Origin: Sulfurimonas sp.
GTDB taxonomy: Bacteria > Campylobacterota > Campylobacteria > Campylobacterales > Sulfurimonadaceae
NCBI GenBank assembly: GCA_021648465.1
Contig: JAKISR010000023.1
Span: forward strand, 1-31,378
Length of the DNA: 31,378 nt
Direction of reading: 5' to 3'
Positions within the stretch are counted from its first letter, which is position 1; each line of letters starts with the position of its first letter. The notes below the pieces were generated by a model that did not search any database, was not told the DNA's origin, and saw only the letters and a list, made by a program, of their open reading frames with translations. Below are positions 8,292 through 16,562 of this stretch, in pieces. Made by a program: the position numbers and the translations under genes.

Positions 8292-9572
8292 TTATAGGCA
8301 GTTCACTTTAAGTGGTACAGCTTTTTTTATAAATATATATATAGGTGAAGAACCAATATTTAGAGTTTCATCTTTTATTTTTACCCCATCACGTGAATAA
8401 CTCTCAAAAAAATCTTCATTTTTTAATGTGGTTGGTTTTAATGTCCAGTGAATTTGTAAAACTCTATCATTTACTAAACATTGTAATATATAATAATCTC
8501 TATTAATATCAAGTCTTAAAAATTGTGCATCTTTTAAATTTTCAACCATAAATTTATAAGTTTGATATGCTGGGTATATTTTTATACCATTACGGTTGTC
8601 AATCAAACCATATCCTGGAGCGATAAGTTGATGCCAAGAAACACTATCAACTTGTTGTGAAGCAAATGAGAGCAGATGGTATCTAAGCATAAAATCAGCA
8701 TATAACTCCTCATTTACACATTCATGCTCACTTGTTGGTGCATATGGCGCCGTGTTGCTAATGGGCCAATTTGTTTCAGTTATATGAATCTTTTGTTTAA
8801 CTTTTCGTGAAATCCATGTCATAGTACTAAGTAATGCAATTTTATCTGAAAGATTAAATCCCATTTGCATATTTTCAGGGGCACCTCTTCTATCTACATA
8901 AAGTAGTGCAGAGATTCCATCATATTTATATTTAAAAAAATTAAAAAGAGTATGTGAAGTGAAGTGATACTCAAAATCTATAACTCCGCTACCAATAAGT
9001 TTAATATTTGGAAACATTTGTATTTTTAAATCGTAAGCTATCTTATAAAATTTATTATACTCATCAACACTAAAAAATCCCCATTTTGCTCTATTTATAG
9101 TTGAGCCTATCTCAAAAATATCCACATATTCACTTAGTTCGGTAAATATAAGTTCTAAATCTTTTTTAAATAAATCTAAATCCTCTATATGTTCTCTATC
9201 TTGAAGTATTTTTAGAGTTATTTTTTTATCATCACATTTTAAAATAAACTCTTTAAGATTATTAAGGGTATCCATCTCCCAAAGCTTTAAGCGAAGCAAA
9301 ACTTTTTTAATTTTTAACTCTTTTAATAGCTCTAATGTTAGCTCACCTTCTCTTTGACAATCAACTCCTAAACAAAAAAACTCACTTGAGTTAATCTTTT
9401 TTCTTTTTACAAAAGGTGTTATAATAATGGAAAAAGGTAATATAATAATAGCAATAAAAAATGTTTTTAATAATGATACAAACTCATTTTTTCGCATCTT
9501 TTTTTTATAATTTTTATCTTTTAAGGGATATGGTTGGTCGGAATAGTTATCCCATATAAATGGTTCTTGCAA
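8292..9572 (-). CDS. Membrane-anchored glycoside-hydrolase-like (TIM-barrel) protein
   Basis: The 426-residue protein starts with a short cytoplasmic segment and one transmembrane helix (about 31-55), leaving a large domain outside the membrane. That domain looks like a clan-A (beta/alpha)8 glycosidase. GVDCQREGE fits strand 1. FEIGSTINRAKW (153-164) falls where the acid/base Asn-Glu normally sits, and ITETNWP (264-270) gives a plausible nucleophile E266. QVDSVSWHQL fits strand 8. At the strand-4 site the usual Asn-Glu appears as Ser157-Thr158, so the classical mechanism may be lost. The start is TTG with only a weak upstream GAGAG. Its position before waaF links it to surface polysaccharide, but the substrate is unknown and the family call is tentative. 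Confidence 0.55.
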   Translation of the reverse strand: MQEPFIWDNYSDQPYPLKDKNYKKKMRKNEFVSLLKTFFIAIIILPFSIIITPFVKRKKINSSEFFCLGVDCQREGELTLELLKELKIKKVLLRLKLWEMDTLNNLKEFILKCDDKKITLKILQDREHIEDLDLFKKDLELIFTELSEYVDIFEIGSTINRAKWGFFSVDEYNKFYKIAYDLKIQMFPNIKLIGSGVIDFEYHFTSHTLFNFFKYKYDGISALLYVDRRGAPENMQMGFNLSDKIALLSTMTWISRKVKQKIHITETNWPISNTAPYAPTSEHECVNEELYADFMLRYHLLSFASQQVDSVSWHQLIAPGYGLIDNRNGIKIYPAYQTYKFMVENLKDAQFLRLDINRDYYILQCLVNDRVLQIHWTLKPTTLKNEDFFESYSRDGVKIKDETLNIGSSPIYIFIKKAVPLKVNCL

Positions 9573-9626
9573 TTATTTATACTCTCTTACTTAGTATTTT
9601 TAAAGTGGATTATATCCTTTTTAAGA

Positions 9627-9632
9627 TAAAAT
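9627..9632 (+). promoter_or_regulatory. Candidate -10 element for the lone GT9 gene
   Basis: TAAAAT at 9627-9632 lies about 28 bases before the TTG start at 9660, in the divergent gap with the glycosidase-like gene. A good AGGA ribosome site follows at 9649-9652. No clear -35 is visible. Confidence 0.35.
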
Positions 9633-9659
9633 CACTCACTTAAATATTAGGAAAATATA

Positions 9660-10622
9660 TTGAACATCCTTGTAGTTAGAACTGATAAGCTTGGTGATTT
9701 TGTAACAGCACTTCCCACGATGAAAGTTTTAAAACAACATAATCCAAAAAATAAAATAATTGCTTGTGTAGCACCACTAAATAAAGTATTAGCAGATGTT
9801 TGTGATTTTATAGATGAAGTTATAGTTGATGATGGTTTATCAATGTTTACTTTTGTAAAAAAACTAAGAGATGCAAAAATAGATACTTCCATAACACTTT
9901 ATTCAAATACTCGTGTAGCAATAGCTCAATTTTTAGCAAGAATTCCAATAAGAATAGCTCCAGCTACAAAAATAGCTCAGATTTTTTACAATAGAAGAAT
10001 TATACAAAGAAGAAGTGAAGTTAAAATGGCTGAGTTTGAGTATAACTTAGAATTAACAAAAGTTTTATTTAATGATATCGATTTAACATACAAAAAACCT
10101 CTTTTAAGTTTTAGTGACACTGATAAAATTAAATATGTGTTTAATGCAAATAACAATATAGAAAAAGAGATAATAGCTTTTCATGTAGGCTTTGGTGGCT
10201 CTAGTGATGCAAACTGGACTTTAGATGAGTACGAGGTACTTATTCGTGAAGTTTTAAAGCAGGATAAGTATCAAGTAGTTTTAACATTTGGACCTGATGA
10301 AAAAGAGTTGTATGAAAAGATGCAAAATAGATTTTTTGGACAAAATATTGTCTTTTATCTTTCACTTGAAGGTTTAGTGTATTTTGCTAAACTTGTAAGT
10401 AATTTTAAACTTTTTGTAAGTACATCTACAGGTACTTATCATATAGCCTCACTTGTTGGCACACCAACAATGACATTTTTTGCAGACACTCTTTTTGCAA
10501 GCTCAAAAAGATGGAAAAGTGTAGGGGATATTAAAAATCAAAAGCATTATATGATTCCATTAGATGCTAAAAAAAGAGAAGAATTATTTTTAGAAATAAA
10601 AAAGGAGTTAACTTTTATTTAG
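9660..10622 (+). CDS. GT9-family glycosyltransferase (heptosyltransferase-like), third paralogue
   Basis: The 320-residue product has the GT9 N-terminus RTDKLGDFVTALP and a C-terminal donor-site region. There the usual Asn-Asp-Ser-Gly-Pro is replaced by STSTGTYHIAS, so the acceptor or donor may differ from WaaC and WaaF. TTG start with AGGA seven bases upstream. It is a single-gene unit transcribed away from the glycosidase-like gene, and its end overlaps the convergent GT2 gene by 15 bases. It probably adds a further sugar, possibly a third heptose, to the LPS core. Family is sure, sugar specificity is not. Confidence 0.8.
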   Translation: MNILVVRTDKLGDFVTALPTMKVLKQHNPKNKIIACVAPLNKVLADVCDFIDEVIVDDGLSMFTFVKKLRDAKIDTSITLYSNTRVAIAQFLARIPIRIAPATKIAQIFYNRRIIQRRSEVKMAEFEYNLELTKVLFNDIDLTYKKPLLSFSDTDKIKYVFNANNNIEKEIIAFHVGFGGSSDANWTLDEYEVLIREVLKQDKYQVVLTFGPDEKELYEKMQNRFFGQNIVFYLSLEGLVYFAKLVSNFKLFVSTSTGTYHIASLVGTPTMTFFADTLFASSKRWKSVGDIKNQKHYMIPLDAKKREELFLEIKKELTFI

Positions 10623-11363
10623 CTCATAAAGTTTTATATATTTGTAAAAATTTGTTGCCATATGAGAAAAAGCAATGATTAGTCCAGCATAACCATCCAA
10701 AAAACCTTTTTTCAAAAAATATGTTTTTATAAATGAAAATATCCCATTAAATATAGCTTTTGATGGAGATGATTTTTTTTTGCCTACATTATCCTCTGCA
10801 AATATAGTTGAATATCTATCTAATTTAGTAATAAAATCTGATATAGTATTGTAAGGATAGTGTTTAACAGAACCAGTAATCAGCTGAGTTTTAAAATTAT
10901 CCTCAATCACTTGTTCATGTACTTTTGAGTTTGTAAATGATGTTTTATCTCTGTTAAAAACTCTTATAATAATATCATTTCCCCAACAATGTTTTATCTG
11001 TTTATCTTTATAATAGTTTTGCCTTAAAATACTATAGACACTATTATCCTCTAAGTTGATATTTTTTAAATTTTTTATAAATTCATTTGAGAGAACTTCA
11101 TCAGCATCTAAAGAGAGAACCCAAGAGTTTTTTGCATAACTAGCAGCTTTGTTTTTTGTAGGACCAAATCCTAAAAAATCACCTTGAATAAGATTTGTAT
11201 TTTTATAACTGTTGATAATCTCTATAGTACCATCGCTTGAGCCATTATCATATAAAACTACATCAGAAAAAGAGCTTAGAGAATCTAATGTATTTTTAAG
11301 TGTATGGGCTGCATTTTTAACAATTATCACACAAGATATATTATCAATCATAAATTTATTCAT
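10608..11363 (-). CDS. GT2-family glycosyltransferase (WaaE/KdtX-like, LPS core)
   Basis: This 251-residue GT-A enzyme has the start SCVIIVKNAAHTL, nucleotide-binding YDNGSSDGT, and the metal-binding DxD-like LSLDADE. HCWGNDIIIRVFNRD and KVHEQV are features of WaaE-like beta-1,4-glucosyltransferases that modify the first core heptose. A hydrophobic C-terminal part may lie on the membrane. It starts at an ATG sharing one base with the preceding kinase stop (TAATG); an in-frame ATG four codons later (11351) is an alternative. It is the last gene of the waaC operon. The glucosyl assignment is inferred from resemblance. Confidence 0.75.
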   Translation of the reverse strand: MNKFMIDNISCVIIVKNAAHTLKNTLDSLSSFSDVVLYDNGSSDGTIEIINSYKNTNLIQGDFLGFGPTKNKAASYAKNSWVLSLDADEVLSNEFIKNLKNINLEDNSVYSILRQNYYKDKQIKHCWGNDIIIRVFNRDKTSFTNSKVHEQVIEDNFKTQLITGSVKHYPYNTISDFITKLDRYSTIFAEDNVGKKKSSPSKAIFNGIFSFIKTYFLKKGFLDGYAGLIIAFSHMATNFYKYIKLYELNKS

Positions 11364-12097
11364 TAATCAGTAACCTTTTTACCCTTTAATCTTTTTTTGA
11401 AATTTTTTCTATCTTTATGTGTCTGTGAATATTTTAGTGCAATTTTTAAAGATTCATTTTCATCTGATTTTATAAGTTTTGCGTATTCTTTTATAATTAT
11501 AGTTAAATCATCATCTTTTGCCCAAAGTTTAGAGAAATTTTTAAGTCTATCATCTAAGCTTAGAGTTTTAAATTGCATTCTATTGATATCTACAATTTTA
11601 AAAATATAATTATTGTTTTCTTTTTTTATTAAGATATTCCCAGGTGAATAATCAAGATGAAAAATACCATTTTCATGAAGTAAAAGAGTAAATTTTGCAA
11701 AAGATTTGAATATTTTTTCTTTATATTTGAAGTTAGTCTCAAGAAGAGGTTCTCTAATTGTGAAGTCATAGTTAAAGTTTTCACTTATAAAATAACTATC
11801 ATTTATTAGTCCAAATTTTTTAAACTCTATAAAGCCAATAGGTTTAGGTACAAAATCAATGATTTTAATACTGTTTAAATAAGATTTTTCTGCTTTAGAT
11901 ATTTTAAAAAATGAGTAAATAATTTTATTAATTATATTTGGAATTTTAAAAGATTTTACTACCAAATCTTTATTTTCAAACTTAATTATTTTTATCTCAT
12001 TTCTTGCTTTATGAATAGAGTTAGAGGAGGCTAAAAAAAAGTTTTTTATATTTTTAAGTAAATCGTTGTATTTAGTATCGATAAAGCTAAGTTTCAT
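11363..12097 (-). CDS. LPS core heptose/Kdo kinase-like protein (WaaP/KdkA/InaA-like)
   Basis: The 244-residue protein shows an eukaryotic-like kinase C-lobe: HLDYSPGNILI carries the catalytic HxDxxxxN motif, and FKIVDINRM supplies the metal-binding Asp in the DFG position. The N-terminal part has VVKSFKIP as a likely ATP-lysine strand. Such kinases phosphorylate LPS inner-core sugars. It overlaps the upstream ligase-like gene by 11 bases and the GT2 start by one base, so it is tightly coupled to core-assembly genes. The lysine-rich C-terminus is unusual for the family but common in AT-rich genomes. Which sugar is phosphorylated cannot be told. Confidence 0.75.
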   Translation of the reverse strand: MKLSFIDTKYNDLLKNIKNFFLASSNSIHKARNEIKIIKFENKDLVVKSFKIPNIINKIIYSFFKISKAEKSYLNSIKIIDFVPKPIGFIEFKKFGLINDSYFISENFNYDFTIREPLLETNFKYKEKIFKSFAKFTLLLHENGIFHLDYSPGNILIKKENNNYIFKIVDINRMQFKTLSLDDRLKNFSKLWAKDDDLTIIIKEYAKLIKSDENESLKIALKYSQTHKDRKNFKKRLKGKKVTD

Positions 12098-13295
12098 GCT
12101 CTATCCTTTTTTGTGCTATGAAAATTCCTGTGAAGAGTGTAAAAAGTGCTGCTGAGAATTGTTGATGAAACATATTTTCAAATAAACTTGAAGTACTATA
12201 AACAACTATAAAAATAATCATTAAATTATAATACTGTCTATCTTTTAGATTTAATTTAAATATATTATAAAATATCATTAGATATAAGAAAAGTCCTATA
12301 ACGCCTAATTTTACTAAAACTTGAATATAATAATTATGATAGTTAACCATACTTTTAACACATTTCATATTTGGGTAGTCTCTATCTATGTACTCCTTTA
12401 GAGTATCTGTATTTTTGGATATTCCAACTCCAAGTAGTGGATTATCCAAAAATATCTCTCCTCCCACAATCCAAGCACCAAGTCTTTGACCAAATGACCC
12501 ACAAAATATTTTCTCAGCACCTATTATTTTTGTTTCTTTTACAGATGCATCAAATCTATGTTTAAATACAGGGCTCACTTGATATGCTACATAAAATATA
12601 GAAGTAAGTAAAATTAACATACTGAAAAATGCAACGAGCTTACTTTTTATGTTTAAGAATCCTACTATAAAAATTGATATAGCAAAAGCAAATTGACCAG
12701 TTCTACCTCCATTTAAAAATAGGTTTGATGTAACAAGTAAAAAGTAAGCAAAATAAAATATTTTCCATTTTAAATTCTCTTCAAAAAAGAATTTATTTAA
12801 AAGCAATAAAGCTGCAAAACTTAAAAACATTGAGTATTGTAAATGATTCATAAAAGGTGTAGGGTCAGTGGGTGAACCATGTTTTAAAGACCAAAGTTCA
12901 AAAAACATACCATAAGATAGAATTTCACTTATAAACATACCAGTTAAAAAAGCAGATATTGCATATGTCATGTATTCTTTTTTTAAAGTTGAAGCCATAA
13001 CTAAAATAGGTAAAAAATACCAATATCTTCTAATATAATCTAAGCCACTTCTAACATCATCCGTCCAAAGTAAAGAGAGTATAGCAAAGCACATATACAA
13101 TAATAGATAAAGCACTATTTTATTTGATTTAAATTTTTTTAAGCAAAATTTGAAGTTATCTGTAAATAACCAAAGTATAAAAATCAAAGCTGTTAATATT
13201 GATATTCCAGCTCTAGATATCGGTACAACAAAAGCATATAGAACAAGAAGGTAATTTATATAATTTTCTATAGAGATTTTTTTTAACTTATCCAT
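12087..13295 (-). CDS. O-antigen ligase/polymerase family membrane protein (WaaL-like)
   Basis: This integral membrane protein of 402 residues has about ten or more hydrophobic helices and one larger outside loop (around FGQRLGAWIVGGEIFLDNPLLGVGISKNT). That loop is the Wzy_C/O-antigen ligase signature, including NPLLGVG and the later YHNYYIQVLVKLG. It would join O-antigen or a terminal oligosaccharide to lipid A-core in the periplasm. The start at 13295 is chosen because TTTTAGGA lies at proper distance; the ATG at 13328 would overlap the upstream gene by 26 bases. Ligase versus polymerase cannot be separated by sequence alone, but the core-gene context favours WaaL. Confidence 0.8.
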   Translation of the reverse strand: MDKLKKISIENYINYLLVLYAFVVPISRAGISILTALIFILWLFTDNFKFCLKKFKSNKIVLYLLLYMCFAILSLLWTDDVRSGLDYIRRYWYFLPILVMASTLKKEYMTYAISAFLTGMFISEILSYGMFFELWSLKHGSPTDPTPFMNHLQYSMFLSFAALLLLNKFFFEENLKWKIFYFAYFLLVTSNLFLNGGRTGQFAFAISIFIVGFLNIKSKLVAFFSMLILLTSIFYVAYQVSPVFKHRFDASVKETKIIGAEKIFCGSFGQRLGAWIVGGEIFLDNPLLGVGISKNTDTLKEYIDRDYPNMKCVKSMVNYHNYYIQVLVKLGVIGLFLYLMIFYNIFKLNLKDRQYYNLMIIFIVVYSTSSLFENMFHQQFSAALFTLFTGIFIAQKRIEHET

Positions 13296-13302
13296 CTGAT
13301 TC

Positions 13303-14385
13303 CTAAAATAGTGATTCAAAATATTCAAAATATTTTTTCACTGTAGTATCATGTCCCATTTTATTTTTAATTGTATCTTTAGCATTATTAGATAATGTTT
13401 TTAATGTTTCTAGTTCATTATATAGCTTTTCAATTTTTTTGGCTAAAGCTTCATAGTCTTTGACTGGAGTTATAAATCCATTTACTCCATTATCAATTAT
13501 CTCCATACTACCCTCTATATTAGAAGCAATAACTGGAGTATTGCTTGCAAATGCTTCAAGTATAACACGAGGTAATCCTTCTTTCCTTGTTGAAGCATGA
13601 ACTAAAATATCACAAGCAGAAATTATATCTGGTGCATCATTTCTAAAACCTGTTACATGGATACGCTCTTTCATTTCACTATTGTTTATTAAAGATAAAT
13701 AAGGTTCACAGGATATTTTTTCACCTATTAAAATAAAATGGATATCTTTGATATGAGCTAATTTTTTAGCCGCTTCTAAAACATGAGTAAGCCCTTTATG
13801 TGGTCTTACATTTGCAACAAATGCGATATTAAAATTATCTTCACTTGTATTAAACTCTTTTAAGTCAATTTTGTTTTGGTTATACCATTCTAGTTTATGA
13901 CCTTTATAGATTGTTGTTATTTTTTTATTACAAGGCCAAGTTTGTTTTGTAACATGGTTGTTTACAGCTTGAGATACACAAATAATACCATCTACACTTG
14001 GGCTAAGTGCATTTAAATATGCGCTTGGATCTCGTCTATATAGTCCACCAGTAGTTCCACGATAAGTGATGAGCTTTACATCGATAAATGTACAAGCAAG
14101 AGTTGCATTTGAGATTGATTTAGAGTTTGTTGCATAAACTATATCAATATTTTTTTCTTTTATAGTTTTTCGTATTTTTTTTATAATTTTAAAATCAATT
14201 TTTTTATTAAAATAAGTATCAATAACTTCAATATTATGTTCTAAAAATCTTGATTGATATCCACCATCTGTATTTGTCATAATAGTAATATTATAACCAT
14301 GTTTAGCAAGAGAGACATAAATTTCAGTCTCTGGTCTTAAACTATTATATGAGCCTATAGTTGATGCTAGTACAAGTATATTCAA
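13303..14385 (-). CDS. GT4-family glycosyltransferase
   Basis: A 360-residue GT-B enzyme. The N-terminal acceptor domain begins MNILVLAST. The C-terminal domain has VANVRPHKGL (start of the donor domain), VTGFRNDAPDIISACDILVHAS, and the E-x7-E element EGLPRVILEA that contacts the sugar nucleotide. TTG start, 16 bases after the epimerase-like gene. The product probably extends the LPS core or O-chain; donor and linkage are unknown. The family call is firm. Confidence 0.85.
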   Translation of the reverse strand: MNILVLASTIGSYNSLRPETEIYVSLAKHGYNITIMTNTDGGYQSRFLEHNIEVIDTYFNKKIDFKIIKKIRKTIKEKNIDIVYATNSKSISNATLACTFIDVKLITYRGTTGGLYRRDPSAYLNALSPSVDGIICVSQAVNNHVTKQTWPCNKKITTIYKGHKLEWYNQNKIDLKEFNTSEDNFNIAFVANVRPHKGLTHVLEAAKKLAHIKDIHFILIGEKISCEPYLSLINNSEMKERIHVTGFRNDAPDIISACDILVHASTRKEGLPRVILEAFASNTPVIASNIEGSMEIIDNGVNGFITPVKDYEALAKKIEKLYNELETLKTLSNNAKDTIKNKMGHDTTVKKYFEYFESLF

Positions 14386-14401
14386 GATTTTAAACTCACT
14401 A

Positions 14402-15484
14402 CTATTGTTTCTTCAAAGTTATTTTGAAAAAATCAATATACCAATCAACAAAGCTATCTATTCCATCTTCAATTGTAGTCTCTGGCTTATAATCTAAATC
14501 AGTTATTAAACCACTAACATCAGCGTAAGTACTTGGAACATCACCAGCTTGGATAGGTAACATATTTTTTTGTGCGATTTTACCTATTTTTTTCTCTAAA
14601 GCTTTTATAAAATCCATAAGTTTTACAGGATTGTTATTTCCAATATTATAAATTTTATATGGAGCTGGTGAACTTGAAGGGTCAGGATTCATTCCATTCC
14701 AAGAGTTGTTACCTTCTGGAGGATTGTCATTTACTCTAATAATACCCTCTACAATATCATTGATATATGTAAAATCTCTTTGCATATTACCATGGTTAAA
14801 CACATCTATAGGTTTTCCTTCTATAATTGCTTTTGTAAAAAGATATAGTGCCATATCTGGTCTTCCCCATGGTCCATAAACAGTAAAAAATCTAAGTCCT
14901 GTTGTTGGGATATTATAAAGGTGAGAGTAAGTGTGTGCCATTAGCTCATTTGATTTTTTACTAGCTGCATAAAGGCTCATAGGATGATCAACATTTGAGC
15001 TAGTTGAGAATGGTTGAGCCTCATTTAATCCATAAACAGAAGAGCTACTTGCATATGCTAATCCCTTTATATTATTGTGACGACAAGCTTCTAAAATATT
15101 TAAAAATCCAACTATATTACTATCTATATATGCTCTTGGATTGGTTAGGGAATATCTCACGCCAGCTTGTGCTGCAAGATTTATTACTTTATCAAATTTT
15201 TCATTTTCAAATAATTTATCAATATTTTCTCTATCTTCAAGATTTAATTTTATAAAGTTATAATTTATATATTTAGATGAAGTTAAAAGATCATTATATT
15301 TTATATTTTTACCATCTTCTAGGTTCTTTAAAATACCACCTCTTTGAAGTCTTCCATACTTTATATTTTGGTCATAATAGTCATTAATATTATCAAGTCC
15401 AACAACTTCATCACCACGCTCTAAGAGTTTTATAGCTAAGTGTGCACCTATAAATCCTGCTGTTCCTGTAATTAATATTTTCAA
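14402..15484 (-). CDS. NAD-dependent sugar epimerase, UDP-glucuronate 4-epimerase-like
   Basis: The 360-residue extended SDR protein has the Rossmann motif TGTAGFIG at residues 6-13, YASSSSVYG, and the active-site Y-A-A-S-K. LDNINDYYDQNIKYGRL and RFFTVYGPWGRPDMAL are typical of bacterial UDP-glucuronate 4-epimerases, which supply UDP-galacturonate for LPS core or capsule. It starts at a TTG that overlaps the waaC stop (TTGA), so it is translationally coupled to waaC. Other 4-epimerases of UDP-hexuronic acids or UDP-HexNAc share these motifs, so the substrate is likely rather than proven. Confidence 0.8.
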   Translation of the reverse strand: MKILITGTAGFIGAHLAIKLLERGDEVVGLDNINDYYDQNIKYGRLQRGGILKNLEDGKNIKYNDLLTSSKYINYNFIKLNLEDRENIDKLFENEKFDKVINLAAQAGVRYSLTNPRAYIDSNIVGFLNILEACRHNNIKGLAYASSSSVYGLNEAQPFSTSSNVDHPMSLYAASKKSNELMAHTYSHLYNIPTTGLRFFTVYGPWGRPDMALYLFTKAIIEGKPIDVFNHGNMQRDFTYINDIVEGIIRVNDNPPEGNNSWNGMNPDPSSSPAPYKIYNIGNNNPVKLMDFIKALEKKIGKIAQKNMLPIQAGDVPSTYADVSGLITDLDYKPETTIEDGIDSFVDWYIDFFKITLKKQ

Positions 15485-16461
15485 CTCTTTATACCTTTTG
15501 CAAGCTCTATAATTTCATTTGATTTAATATTTATAATAGAAAAATCATTTTTATTTAATTTATAGTGGTCTATTTTTGAAATGGATTTTACTATTTTATT
15601 GATTAGAGTAACATAAACACGGTTGATTGGTGTTGGTCCAAAGATAGTTATTGATGGAATATTTAGTCCCCAAGCCATATGTGTTGGACCTGTATCATTA
15701 CCTATTAAAAGATTACATTTTGATATGATATATTTTAAATCATTTAAATTTCCACGAGAAAGAACCTCTAAATATTCTGATTTTTCACTCATCCAGATAG
15801 CTTTTTTATGTTCTTCCTCACTTCCCCAAACTATAAAAGTTTTTACTTTTAATTCATCTGCAATTTCAATAAATTTTTCTTTTGGATAGTTTCTACTCTC
15901 CCAGGTAGAGCCAATTACAAAAAGATTAAAAATATCTGGTAAATTTTTTATATCTGAAGATGAGAAGAGAAATATTTTCTTATTTAAAATTTTTTGAGAT
16001 GTGATTTTTATATCAAGAGGTTCACAAAGAACAGTTGCATTCCTGTCAATGGTGTTTGCATCATAAGCAATAGAGACTTTTTTGTCATAAAAAATAGAAG
16101 CGATACCTTCACGAATGGAGTTCTTGTCAAACCCTGCAATAGTTTTTGCTCCAATTATTTTAGAAACTATTGCTGATTTTAAAAGCCCTTGAGCATCTAT
16201 GATGATATCATAGTTATTTTTTGAATAAGTTTTTAAGATTTTGTATTGAGTAAAAATCTCACTTTTTTTCTTTTTTATAGATTTTAGATTTATTGGTAAT
16301 ATATTATTAATATGTGGATTGTCTTCAAGTACACCCCTAAACTCACCTTCAACAACCCAGTCTATTTCAGCATTTGGTAATTCTTTTTTTATAAATTGCA
16401 ATGCAACCATAGCGTGGATAATATCCCCCATAGCTGATAATTTAACTATACATATTTTCAT
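15481..16461 (-). CDS. waaC: ADP-heptose:LPS heptosyltransferase I
   Basis: WaaC adds the first L,D-heptose to Kdo2-lipid A. The 326-residue GT9 protein has the WaaC-type start IVKLSAMGDIIHAMVAL, the early IDWVVEGEF, DAQGLLKSA in the middle, and the donor-site motif GNDTGPTHMAWGL. These three separate it from WaaF. It is the first gene of the six-gene minus-strand operon and diverges from the flippase gene across a 101-base gap. The start ATG has no strong ribosome site, and a TAAAAT (complement of 16468-16473) lies so close that a very short leader or leaderless transcript is possible. Confidence 0.9.
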   Translation of the reverse strand: MKICIVKLSAMGDIIHAMVALQFIKKELPNAEIDWVVEGEFRGVLEDNPHINNILPINLKSIKKKKSEIFTQYKILKTYSKNNYDIIIDAQGLLKSAIVSKIIGAKTIAGFDKNSIREGIASIFYDKKVSIAYDANTIDRNATVLCEPLDIKITSQKILNKKIFLFSSSDIKNLPDIFNLFVIGSTWESRNYPKEKFIEIADELKVKTFIVWGSEEEHKKAIWMSEKSEYLEVLSRGNLNDLKYIISKCNLLIGNDTGPTHMAWGLNIPSITIFGPTPINRVYVTLINKIVKSISKIDHYKLNKNDFSIINIKSNEIIELAKGIKS

Positions 16462-16525
16462 AAGTGAATTTTACATAATAATTGATGAAAAGAAGATGAT
16501 TTATGAGGTATTTTGCTTTTTTGGG

Positions 16526-16531
16526 TAAAAT
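16526..16531 (+). promoter_or_regulatory. Candidate -10 element for the msbA-nonulosonate operon
   Basis: TAAAAT at 16526-16531 in the context TTTTTTGGGTAAAATG lies 32 bases before the TTG start of the flippase gene. This T-rich run plus -10 is the usual housekeeping pattern in Campylobacterota. It is the only good candidate in the 101-base gap shared with waaC. Confidence 0.45.
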
Positions 16532-16562
16532 GTTTTAAAAGTTAAGCATTATGGATTAGTTA

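Noticed and set aside
9647..9892. Minus-strand frame opposite the start of the third GT9 gene
   Set aside because: It has no recognisable domain and no ribosome site, and it is covered by the clear GT9 reading frame.
13296..13328. Longer WaaL-like start at 13328
   Set aside because: It would overlap the upstream glycosyltransferase gene by 26 bases, whereas ATG 13295 has AGGA at proper spacing.
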